Positions 25,001 to 36,258 of a DNA stretch of 64,000 bases are shown here, one piece after another (the stretch's first letter is position 1; every line of letters begins with the position of its first letter). The stretch spans positions 76,089,850 to 76,153,849 of the forward strand of contig CM039183.1 of assembly GCA_008360975.2 (NCBI GenBank), read 5' to 3'. The DNA comes from Lichenostomus cassidix. Its lineage: Eukaryota; Chordata; Aves; Passeriformes; Meliphagidae. A model generated the notes under the pieces. The model saw only the letters and a program-made list of their open reading frames with translations, was not told the origin of the DNA and ran no database searches. The translations under genes and the position numbers were made by a program.

Positions 25001-27199
25001 CCAGTTTTTTTCTGCTTGCTCTGTCTTCAGATTGCCACCCTTGTAGCTTGGAATAATAAAATGAAACTTCAAAGAGTTTATGAAAGTCGTGGTCAAAAAC
25101 ATGTATTATCTTGGGTCAGGCAGATGAAATCAGTGCTAGCTAAGTTCAGTTTCTTCTCAAACCTGGCCAAAATAGTGTTTCACTTCACGTTTTGGGAGTC
25201 TGGCAGTCCATTGCTCTCTAAAATAACTGAAGTTGGTAAAAGTGTTGTTCAGAAAAATACGAGATTCCCCAAGCTGTTGCAAGGTTGATGATGCTCATTG
25301 GATTCTGTGCTGAGCAGAGCTAAATCTATATGCTTCTGGACAGTATCTCTAAATCACAGTTGAGATTATGTCTTGTTTATTATTGTCATATGTTTGTTTC
25401 ATAAGTGTAGCTCTGCAGTAATTTCTTACTTCAAAGAAATTGCTTGTGTGAAGATTTTTTTAAAGCAAGACTTTCATTTAAATCCAGATCTGCTCCACTC
25501 AAAGAAGTACAATGTTTTGCAGATATGTCAGATATTAGTTTCATTTCCAACTATCTTCCACAGTTAAGGAAATAAAATCTAATGTCATCTTCAGCCAGTA
25601 GATCATTTCCTTTTCCCTTTTTATGCCATTTGTTTTATGTTTTCTTCTCCTCCACAGCGCTGAATTTTGTCTGTCTTCTAGTTTTAAAATCTGCTGCTGT
25701 ATTACTCCCAGTGCCCAGTGTTTAGATAGGTCCTCCTCCATATTCTCCAAAATATACCACAGGTCTCCTCCTATCTCATGCCTTATATTTAAGAAGTAGT
25801 AGCATGATGTGTAATCCGTGAGTTACTGATACAAGCTGAGAGTTGTACCTCCAGCAATGCTGGTGATGTACTCCAGCTGCTGGTGGGTGCTCAGCCTGCA
25901 GCACCAGGCTGGACTTTTGGCCAGACAAAATACAAAAATTGGGCATCATATCAGCAACATGGCTCCAGCGGAGCAGTTTAGGTCTAAGGGTAAAAGCTAA
26001 TATAGACATGGCCATTAATTTCTCAGCCCTCCAGGGGCGTACTTCTAATTAAGACCATGTATACACTATTGAATGTTTCCAGTACTGCTCCCTTAATGTA
26101 TAAATTATTGGTCCATTTAACAGGGCTCTGCATACAGTCCCAGCTCAGACACCTGGCTGGTACCCGTTGATCCTCGTCCTCCTGCCGCAGTCATCTCCTC
26201 TTCATTTACTTGCTAGTGGAGTAGCCTGCTCTTTCTGTTATAGTCTCACCTTATTTCTCTCATTGGCTTCTTTTTTCTTTTGTGGTAATGATTTTACTAT
26301 TCCAGGGCAGATTCCCTGGCAGAAGACCCACAGTATGGCAATGTAACATCACCCTTATCCTGGTAGTAGCAACCATCCTGTTTTGTGTCACCTTTTCTTC
26401 AGAAAACACCGCTAGAGGCAGTTGCAACCTCACTTGATCTTTCCCTGTGTAGAAGATGTGAAAATACTTAATGAATCATTTTGGGGAGGTGTGACCTGCG
26501 GGATGCAGACGCGTGGGAGTGTTTATTTGTTGAAAGCATCAGAAGGGGAATCACTCCTTTATCCGAGTACCCATGTCAAAAGGTGGGAAATCGGCATGCT
26601 CTGAAGTTTCACTGCACCTTGATTCTTCTCCTAATCTCTTCCTGGAAGGTAGTTAATTTTGGAAAAGCACAGAAAGAGAGGAGAAAAGCAGCATGTAAAT
26701 TCCCACGATTTCCTTTGGGGGAGAGATCCCACAGGGGAAGGAGGGAACTCTTTTAATAATATTTTCAGCATTTAATCCCAAGAAAGTACAATAAAATCAG
26801 TGCTTCCACTGAGAGTTGGCAGCATATTTTTTCTGTAACAAGACCAGTTTTTAGTTTCTTTGTAGCAAAGTCTGATTAGGACTGTATCGAGCTGACTGAG
26901 GAGAGCAAAATCTGTTTTTGACAGATGTTTCCCATGTTCTGAAGAATACAAACACTCCTGCAAGACAACAGACGGCATGTTTACATAAGAAATCTTTTTT
27001 TTTTAATTAAAGAAAAGAAGAAAAAAACAATAAAAACACACAAACACAAAGCAATATTCACATCAGTCATTCTGATCAAGGCAGTGTCAATTATTAGGCT
27101 GTAAAGGGAACTGATGACTCAACTTAGGCATAGCACTGCGGCGATCTCCGATTTTCGGTTTCACAACAGATTCTTTTCAGGAATGCTTTTCATTCATAC
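22011..27199. other. Unique non-coding sequence
   Basis: Frames of up to 131 codons (24893-25288, plus) are present without domain signatures. A short A/T-rich tract (T10 then A-runs) lies at 26994-27035, next to the candidate exon's downstream intron. No repeat family was recognised. Confidence 0.5.
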
Positions 27200-27370
27200 C
27201 TGATCTTTAAATGTGTCTCTGGGAGCGTACATCACTTTGTGGTGGGGATGCAAGAGACTGGTGTCAGCATGCTCCGAGGGGTTGTGCAAAATTTGGGAGG
27301 CATTCCTGTACCTTGGTGGGACGCCCGGTGGGAGAAGGGTCCTCTGACCCGTCGCATTGTGCACTCGTAC
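27200..27370 (-). CDS. Candidate internal exon, 57 codons, unknown protein
   Basis: On the minus strand an open segment is preceded by GATGTGTTGCAG (acceptor) and followed by GTATGA after CAG (donor). It is exactly 171 bp, phase 0 at both ends, and would add 57 residues without shifting the frame. The peptide begins VRVHNATGQRTLLPPGVPPR and ends KVMYAPRDTFKDQ. It is rich in Pro and His and contains two Asn-X-Ser/Thr sequons (NAT, NAS), which is compatible with an extracellular or secreted segment but not proof. CpG density is well above the flanks, as often seen in conserved exons. The pyrimidine tract before the acceptor is weak, so this could be an alternatively used exon. The overlapping plus-strand frame (27211-27621) is Cys-rich, lacks splice logic and is judged a shadow. 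I do not recognise the family. If real, the surrounding tens of kilobases are introns of a minus-strand gene. Confidence 0.5.
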
Positions 27371-30300
27371 CTGCAACACATCACCAGTGTTGTTACCGTG
27401 GTAAATATATAGGTAAGTTCACATTAGTAAAATTGAAAAGAACTTTGATTCAGAAAGCGAAATGTTTTGATGAGATCCCATGCTTAGTAATTCCAGCGAG
27501 TGCGCTTGTTAAAGCAGGTGAGTCAGAAATGGAAATGCAAAGCATTTCTCTGAACAGTGGCCGGAAATTAGCTTTGAAAACTGAAACAAAGCCCCGACCG
27601 CAGTTTTATCTATTTACCTAACAATTTTAGATCTGTGAAAATCCCTTTGTCTTTAGGACACATTTCGATTCCTCTCTTGTAGCGTTGGTGCGATCCTTAG
27701 GCTGGGAGATCAACCACATCAGGACTATTTTGGTGTGTCTTAATTTTTTGGTGTAAAAATTTGAGTTCCCTATAAGTGGCTTCATTGCCTGGGGTGCTGC
27801 CAGATTGTCATGGCTTGGCATGGAAGTTGGTGGAAGTATAAGGTAGGATGGGATGTTGTAATATTTGAGTTAATGTAATACTGAGAAAGAAAACCAGGGG
27901 AATTGAGTGGAATCACTCAGCTAGTTATTACCCAATGCATAAGTTGTATATATATGTATGGCATATGGGGCTATCTGACTGCTGGTGGCACCAAAACCAC
28001 CTTGGTTTGGGGCTGGCTGCTCCCCAGCTTAGTGTGAAGAGGCTGCAGTGGTCACAAACCCCTCTGTTTGTCAGAACATAACCTCTGTCTGTAGGGAGAG
28101 GGCAGAAGGGGTCATGAGTGTTTTCATGTAAGTAGTAGTTGACTTGCTGTGAAAAACTTAAAAATCAGCATATTGGGTGATAGATAGCAACATTCTTTTC
28201 CTCATCCTGCACCTTTCTGCTGTGCTGACATCTGGGTACGTCTTGTTTATCCTTGAAAGTGAGTCTGGATGCTTTTGGATTTGTCACCCAGCCTCAGAGA
28301 GTATAAGGACTGACTGCTTTCCTGGCAACTGTAGCGTGGTCTGAGGCCAATCAACGTAAATGATGGTGGAGGAGGACAAAGTAATAAATGTGTTTAAGGG
28401 ACTTGCAATTCCCATGGCAAGGCTGGTAAAGTAGAGCTCGTTTCAAAGAGAAGCAGTTTGGTGATTTTTCTTAATTACTGTTTACCTAAATAAATAAATA
28501 ATGCATATTCATGGCTTTAACTAGAGTAAGTCGTGTTGAAATGTTTACCTCTCCCGAGGATAATTATTAAGGGAGGGGTGTGGGGTGCAGCAATTAATAA
28601 TGAAACATTTAGATGAGATTACCGAATGTTCTGATTGGAATAGTAAACATTATGCTAGAAATAAAAGCAAATAAACAAAGCTGTCTTGAATTAAAAAAAA
28701 AAAATACTATACTGTCTGAAGAAATGCGCTGAACAGAAGTTTGGGTGAAGGGGCCATGGCCTTGGAGCTCTTCAATATCACAAGGAGGCTTTCCCAGTCT
28801 AAACAGCATCCATGTAGAAGAAAACCCCTCATTTCCAGTCTGGAAAAAAGATGACATGAAAATTGTCATCCCCACAGACTGGTGTGGCAGATGTAACACT
28901 TGTCAGCACCACTTTGAGGCTGGGGTCCATTGATTACTAAACCATGCAACAGAGAGTATTTTGCCTGCTTATATCACTAGTAAATAAAACCTGCATTTGC
29001 ATTGTGAGCCTCCTCCCTCCTCATTTTTTATGTTCCTTTGAATGAAATACTTTGCTCAGCTGAGAGTTTGAAATTTGGACTCATCCTTTCATGTCTTTTG
29101 GCTGTGGTTCCTTATCTGGTTAATCAGATCAAAGAGAGCCAGTGATGTGTTCAAAGATTTTTGTGACAGCTGCGTACCATTAGGCTGAATGATTAAAAAA
29201 CCCCCATAATTGTAGTTTAGCACAGTAAATACAGATTGGTCTTTCAGTTTAACATACGGTAGCAGGCGAACCGAGCCTTTGACAAAAGACCTGATGCTTT
29301 AACCCCATGCAGACAAAGCTGCCTTGTCCCCAGCCCCACCTGCCTCCAGCTCTTTTGGACCGGCAGAGGAGTGTGATTGAGCAGTGGGTGTATCTATCCT
29401 GTTACACTGGGCTGGGGATGAAAAAGAAAGCAGAGGATGGACAGAAATTAAGTAGGACCACCAAGGTAGCCTGTGGAGACCACTAGCATCAAAGCTCCTT
29501 GTGCAAATGGTGTGGGCTCTCCTTGCTCATTGAGCTGTTTCTTTGCAAGCTGCTGGCCTCTTCAGGCCATTTCCTAGCCTGGGCATCCTTTGGGGATCAA
29601 GACTTCCCCTCATCTAGACCAAACTGGTCCCTTCTAAAGTAACTTCACAAGTGCTAGGGTGCTCGCTGGCACCTATCGCGGCCGGCATGCTTTTGGCATG
29701 TGTCTCCTGGACTCCCTCTCATCTAGAAACCGAAAAGTGGCTTCTCTTTGACTGGAATTGCAGTCTGACTATTAGATGTGGTGGAGTCTTTGCTTATGTC
29801 AGTCGCTAGTGCAAGTCCCTGGCTGTTCTCTGAAACAAAGCAAGATGTCGAGGAACAAGCACTGGCAGGTGGGCTGTCTTGTTCCCAGCACAGGTGGAGG
29901 GAATATCCAAGGGCTTTGGTCCTTGTGAGGCAACTTCACAGCTGGTTCTTTGTGGCTGATAATTTTCCTCCACCACGTTTTGTTTTTCACTTCAGTGTCT
30001 AAACCTTTTCCCTGACCCATCTGCCTGCTCTGCAGGATCTGTGAATAGTGTCTGTATCCCAGAAGAAAAGCGTGATAATGGTGGCGTAAGGTGTCCTGTT
30101 GGTCCATCTCCCCTGTAGCAGAGGGGTGTGGTCTCATAAACATAGTGCATTTTCCCCATTGAAAAAGTCTTTCTGGGCTGCAGACAAGATTTCTGTGGAG
30201 CAGAAATACCCATCTCCACCGTCACCTCTTATTTTCCTAAGGGGTTCTGGGAGTTTCAGCTGCATGCCTCCTGGCGAAGCCAGTGGCAGCAAGGCAGCTA

Positions 30301-32013
30301 GAGCCTCACACAGGGTTTTGCAGGTTGAGAACATGTTGCACACATGGAGTGCACAGCACAGTAAACCCGGTATCAGCTCGCAACTAATTATCTCTGTATA
30401 AAAATTCCCCTGCTCACCGTTTTGCCGTTAGAGGCTCACTGGTAAGATTTATGACTCTGGCTAAAATGAAGTACCATTTCCTTTTTCTCAGCATTACTGT
30501 GCGTGGCCTCTCTGGCTTTTCTTGTTAAACAGACTTGAGTTCACCCAAGAGGGAACATATTTTTGAAGCTCTTTCCCATCACCATTCTGCCTTTCTCTTT
30601 TTATATTTTTAACAACCACCAAAGATTACCCACAAAACAATTTCAGGTCTTTTCATTTTCCTGTGCTTGGAGTGAGGGTGAGAGAAGCTAACAGGCAGCT
30701 CCTCCGTGGGAGATACAGCGCTTGCCCCCTGTCAGCCCCACCACAGTTTGCACAGGCTTATGGTAGATATGTACATCCATCAACATGGGCTCCCTCTTCG
30801 TAGTTTGCTGAGCAGCTATTGAATCCAGGATTTATATAAGCCAAAGGATAATTTCCTCACTTCATGCTGTAAGGTGGGTGACCAGCTGTACAGCTGGAGA
30901 AAAGCTGTGTTTCTCCTGCCCTTACGTTGCACAGGTATGTCCTCATTTCACAGGCTGATAAAAAGGAGACCACTGACTGAACTTTCTGAACTTGCAAATG
31001 TGTGGCTGACTTCATCCTAAATCACCTTAAAATTAGTTTGTGTGACATTGTAAGACAGCTGGGGGTTTTTTTCTGAGTTCAGAGGAAAAAAAAGGGAGCA
31101 ATGTTGAGCTGCTGCCATCTCTCCCAGTTGCAGTTAGATGTAGTTATTTTTGTATTAGAGCTTGGAGGAAAACCGGTAGAGATGCCAGATAAACCTTCCC
31201 AAAACAAACATTTGTGTTAATACTTAAATATTGTTCATCTTTTGCAGCATTTACTTATCTGTTTCCCACATGCTGAACCTTATGGGAAGTTTTTGTGGTT
31301 GACTGTGGCCCGTTCTTTCATTCTGTATGTTAACTGTTTTCTCTAGTTGAATTTTTAAAAGAAATCAACGGTAAAAGTCAGACTGTGATAATGATTCAAC
31401 ACAGGAACATCTTTTTGGCATGGCAGGAGTGTGTTTTTGTGGGTCACGTGTGTTGGGTCAGGAGTCTGGAGCATTAACCCAGTGAGCTGTGTCATTTCAT
31501 GATGACCTGGGAAGCATCCTTATTGAAGAGAACCAGCGCTGGCTAGTCCAGTATCGTCTTGCAAGATGCCAGATTAAGGGATAGCAGTTTCATCCTCACC
31601 ATTGAAGCATCTCATTTTCTCCTGTTTGCATGTGTGTTAGCTATAATTTCCAGCCCTTAAGGGGAAATAAGCCAGATATCTGAATTTTCATCAGCTCTGA
31701 CACAAAGTATTAGGCTGTGGCTTTTGCTGTCTATTGGTTTTACTGCATGGGACATAAATATTCATCTCATGTCATTTGATAATGTTGCTGGGGAGGGGGT
31801 TTTTCTTACAGAATGTATTAACTTTCCTTTCACACCTAGCCATTCTTTCATGAGTCATATCCCCAAGATAAAATATTTTCAGTGGTGGCTTTAAGTCAAG
31901 TATACTCCAATGAGAAAATTGTTCAGGTTTTACATAAAAAGATTTACAAGTTCCTGTGGCAATACGCTTGAACTACAGCCTTTTGCTTCTCCTAGCCCTG
32001 CCTGGTTGATGTG
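27371..32013. other. Unique non-coding sequence
   Basis: On the minus strand the first bases of this stretch would be the acceptor side of the intron before the candidate exon. No other frame stands out. An AT-rich patch at 28468-28520 contains TTAATTA, TGTTTAC and ATGCATAT, but no support for function beyond that. Short A-runs occur near 28690. Confidence 0.5.
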
Positions 32014-32523
32014 TCACAGAGCTAACTGCAACCAGAGGACAAGGAGGGGTGGAAAATTCACCCTCTGCACATTCTCCAGCTCTTCTGAAGATTTTCTGTT
32101 TAAGCTGGCTGATTTTGTCAAGTGTAGCTGGTGAAAATCCAGTTTGCAGACTCTGGAGCACTCCCCTGGCCAGTGCAGGGCAGCAGCAGCTGCCTTCCCC
32201 TGCAGCCAGCCAGTGATGGTTGTCTTGATGGCTCTCCTGGTGACTTCAACCATAGTTTCTAGCCAGAGTGGTTCCTCACATGGTTTTACTGTTATCTGAG
32301 GGAACAGCTTGATCTCATCTCTGACTGTTGACGCAGCTCGCCCAGATAGCGACACAATGCAGAACTGGTCCTTGCACCGTGGGATGGGGTGGGTGTCTCC
32401 CTGTTTGTGGTCCATACCTCTTTGGTTGTGTTGGTTTTCTGTATCACACCTCTGGACACTGGGGTAGAAGCTGCTGTGCCCTTCCGACTGCTGGTTTCGG
32501 CTGCCCTTGGTTAAACAGTGCAT
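32014..32523 (-). other. 169-codon open minus-strand frame, doubtful coding
   Basis: This is the second longest open frame in the window. The stretch EEPLWLETMVEVTRRAIKTT followed by ALHWPGE gives a loose visual resemblance to the segment just before the first AAA unit of dynein heavy chains (a W-L...M-R...W-P-G pattern). The usual flanking dynein motifs are absent and I see no good splice donor or acceptor around it. A frame of this length is expected about once by chance in 64 kb at this composition. I list it so it can be tested; it is most likely non-coding, or at best a decayed relic. Confidence 0.15.
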
Positions 32524-35500
32524 GTGGGAACAAGCAGGAGTGATGGATGAGCATGTTCTTTCCCTCTGGAAGAACCATGCAAGTTATTATGAGGAAATTA
32601 AATGCACTGAGGGTGACACAGACCATGTGTCTTTTCTGACATAGGTATCAATATCATCTTGGGTTTAATTTACAGATTTCAGTGAGAGATCATGCACTAG
32701 ATGTCAGGAGCACTGCAAATGCCTTCTCAGCCTCAGGCGACCCTTCAAACTACAAATGTTCCAATGAAGCTATTTCAACCAGAACCAAATCACACACAAA
32801 ATGTAAAGAAAATATATTTGCTAATCTGTGATGGTATTGCATGTAACAAAGTGGGATCCTTGACTTCACGGGGATCAGTTGCTGCACATATTTATGTAAA
32901 TAGCATCATTGCACTCCATCAAGTGAGGCACTGCTTCAGAAAACACCAGCTCTATTTGCACACATGTGCTCACCTCTCCCTGCTCACAGGTGCACAGTGT
33001 TCCTTAAATTTTTTTTACCTCCTGTCAACATCTGAGAGAAGTTCACCAACTTGTCTCCTTGTGTGGTTCATTTAACTTAGCCTTAATTTTACCCACCCAT
33101 GCTGAACATTGGAGTAAACAACCCACTATGTATTTGTTGTATTTGTGTATTTGTTGCTCACCTCCCTCATTGCCCACCCAGCTTCTCCAGTTTTCTTGAG
33201 CATGACTACACAATGTGTAGATGTCTGAAACATCTTTCATGATAACTGGAGTAATACCCAGGTACATTCATCATGCTCTTCTCAATTCACCTTTCTTAGT
33301 TTGTTCATTGCAAACAGAAGAACTTGCCAGTTTTCCTCCTCTTAAGCATTAAAGTCCTATTAAAAATAAAACCTCTCCTTTGAACACTCTCTCTGGGTAA
33401 CAGAAATCCAGACTAGAAGGTGTTTTATTGAAGCAAATGGTTTTTCAACTTCTTGAAAAACTTGCATTCTTCTGCCAGTTAGAGTGTCTGGTGTGTCTTC
33501 CTTTACATTTGCATTCCTCAGTGCTAATTTCAGCTGCCAAGCAGTACTGAAAGCCATCAGAAAAGGGAAGAAAACAGGTAACCTGGTTCAAAAATGTACA
33601 AGAGGTTGTTAAACAATATAAGTTTAAAAAAAAATCATATTTACAAAGTCCAGTTTGAAGTATTGTTTTTTCCTGGATTTCTCTGCAAGCTGTTAAGGCA
33701 GATACTTATTTTTAGAATAAATATAAGGTTTTCTTGCTACCTCCAAGAGTCCAGGAGATGGGTCTTCAAGCTGGTGTAGGACAGTGATATTGTGGCCTCT
33801 CATGACCCTGTAACTGATGGCCCACATGTGCAGATCTGTGCTGAGAGCCGAGACCTCGACGTGAGCAAGCCTCTGAGCAGAGTGCATCTTTCCCTGCCTA
33901 AGATCCAGCTCTTCCCAGTGCTATAAACCTGGCTGATCAGCATGTTAAACTGCTGAAATTCCTCTTCAGTAGGTGCACCATTGGCTCTTCATTTTATATG
34001 GACTCAGTCTTTATGTATTCCTGTAAGCATGCAGCCGTAGTAACAGTTCTGCCTTTAATAATTTGCCTGTTTCAGGAAGAGTCTTTTGTCGAATGGAAAG
34101 CATGAAGAAGCCCTCGTGCTGAGCACAGGCAAGGGTTAGGTTACATTCTACCCTAAGCTGACCCCTGGGCAGAGAGATTCCTGCTTTAGTCTTTTAGATC
34201 ATGTGTAAAACCTGATGCTGGTTGGATCATCCTGCATAGGGCAAGAATATCTGGGGAACATGCGGAGAGGTATGGAGTGAGACATTTGCAGAAGGGAATG
34301 AAATGTTTGGGATGCAGCCTCATGCTTTCTACAGCAGTGAACATCAATCAGATCTCAGAAAAGCTTCAGTGGTGCTGAAAGTCTTCTCTTCCCTTCCTCT
34401 GCCCATTTTTTTCCTCTTGTTTCCCTATTCCCCACTTCTGTTCATTCTCTTTTTCTTCTGATATATTGTGGCAAGTGCAATTTTCGCTCACAAAACTAAC
34501 TTATCCTTAAAAACACAGAGCTTTCCCTGGGTTTAGTCCTTTGGCCAAAGAGTAAGCAACAGTTATTTTCGTTCTACTGGTGATTTATGGCTGAGCAGAT
34601 TTAGAGTTTATATTTTTAGGTTTATAGGCCATTTAGATAATGTATATTTGTGACCATAAATATTTGGTACTCTTACAGTCTGTCAATGACTGTTAAGCCC
34701 AACTGGAGAAAACTGTATAAACTGAAGAGACGCAAGCATTGTGTTCATAGCATAGCCTCCTGATTCTTTTGAAGTACCTAACTAGGTAATCCTTAAAGGT
34801 AGCAATATTTTGAGCTTCTGTTAGTAAACCATCTAAGAGGGTGCCATCCAGAGGAAATAACCTGCTTTTCATAAGTGAACCAATTCTCTGCAAGAATTGG
34901 AGTATAATGCAGTAGGATCAGTGCTCAGAAAATACTGAACTTATTTTACAAGGAACAGCATACTTAGAAAAGCAACACCAAATTTGCACTGCATTTTGTT
35001 GTTTTTTTCACTTTTTTATGGAGTCATAAACAGGCATAGTCATAAATAGACATAGCAGATATCTCTTGAGAAACCAGAATTTTTTACTAAAGAGTTAATT
35101 TTGCAAGGGTTTTTTTTAAAAAGAGTAGTTTTTTTAAAAAAACCTAAACTTTAGGGGTTTGTTTTCCTCCTCCTCAACTCCTCCTTTATGTAGCTTTATT
35201 TTGTGGTAATTCTGCAGACACAGCCTTTGCAGTGATCCCCTGAAGATAGATACATGCCACTGCTTGTACTGCTGCTGTCCCCTTCTGTTCGAAAGAAAAC
35301 CATCTTCCTTTCCACTCCCAGTTGCCAACTTTACTCAAGTAAATAGTAGTTAAGCATTCCAATGTTTTTTCTACAAAAACAGTAAAGTGCTGGGCACTGA
35401 CAACTTGAAAACCTCAACTTGAGAGCCCCTGTAGCTTAAAGCTAATTACTTCTCCTTCCACAAGTATTTCTTCCCCAACCACTTCAGAGTGTGACCGCTT

Positions 35501-36065
35501 CCTTGATGGATGGGGGAAGCCTTTTCCGGAGTCTGGGATTGGGATTGTGCGCACTGTGGGATCTAGGCTGTGTGGTGATGCTGGGATTTGAGTGCTGGGG
35601 GTTTCAGCCTTCCCTCCCGCCCCATGGCCCCAGCCCTGCTGTCACCAGCCTTCTCCATCCTGGTGTGCCTCCCCTCCAGGGACTGAGCCCTGAGCCCCTT
35701 GCACAGAGGTGACAGCGCAGTGAATTTTCTGTGGGCAGATGAACATTTGATTCTCTCCCCAATTTTCTTTTGACATGGACTGGCGTGACAGGTAGCTTTG
35801 CTTTAGGGTGGCTGCAGGATTATGACACACATCTCATCAACCCAGGGATACCAAAATACAATGATGGTGTTTCTTCTCTGAAGCTCCCCAGAGTATAAAG
35901 GAGAAACAAAGGAACAAATTTCATGTCCGTAACTTAAATTCCTTGATAAAATCAATGCAAAGCTTTGACAAAAGCCAATATTAATTATTATTTAAAGCCT
36001 ACTGTATAAATTTGCTGGTGTTGTTGGAAGTCCTTTCTGGTGTTATATGCAGTTTTGTAGCACCA
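32524..36065. other. Unique non-coding sequence
   Basis: No gene was recognised. An imperfect inverted repeat of T- and A-runs lies at 35108-35144. The remaining frames are short and featureless, the longest being 124 codons at 32701-33075. Confidence 0.5.
35108..35144. repeat. A/T-run inverted repeat
   Basis: GG-T8-A5 at 35108-35122 is matched by T7-A7-CC at 35129-35144, giving a stem of about 15 bp with a loop of about 6 bases. A second small foldback (AACCTAAA and TTTAGGGGTT) follows at once. It is too A/T-rich to suggest a functional RNA, and no T-tract terminator logic applies in a vertebrate context. Confidence 0.55.
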
Positions 36066-36258
36066 CAGGGTGGCTTAGGTTGAGCTTTAAAGCTAATCTG
36101 GTTCCAACCCATCTGCCATGGGCAGGGACGTTTATCACCACACCAGGTTGCTCAAAGCCCTATCCAGACTTGGCCTAGAACACCTTCAGGGATGGAGCAT
36201 CCACAGCTTCTCTGGGCAACCTGCTCCAGTGCCTCACCACCCTCATAGTAAAGAATTC
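36066..36258 (-). mobile_element. CR1 LINE 3' fragment
   Basis: The plus strand shows the antisense CR1 order: 'ggttccaacccatctgccat', 'gggcagggac', 'accaggttgctcaaagccc', 'atccacagcttctctgggca' and 'cctcaccaccctcatagtaa'. This matches the common avian CR1 3' region, so the element is on the minus strand. The terminal tail repeats at the left are degraded and about 190 bp remains. The copy is relatively well conserved compared with those at 9239 and 13548. Confidence 0.92.

Noticed and set aside
27211..27621. A 136-codon plus-strand frame over the candidate exon
   Set aside because: It runs through the intron side without boundaries and has an unlikely Cys-rich composition; the minus strand explains the open reading better.
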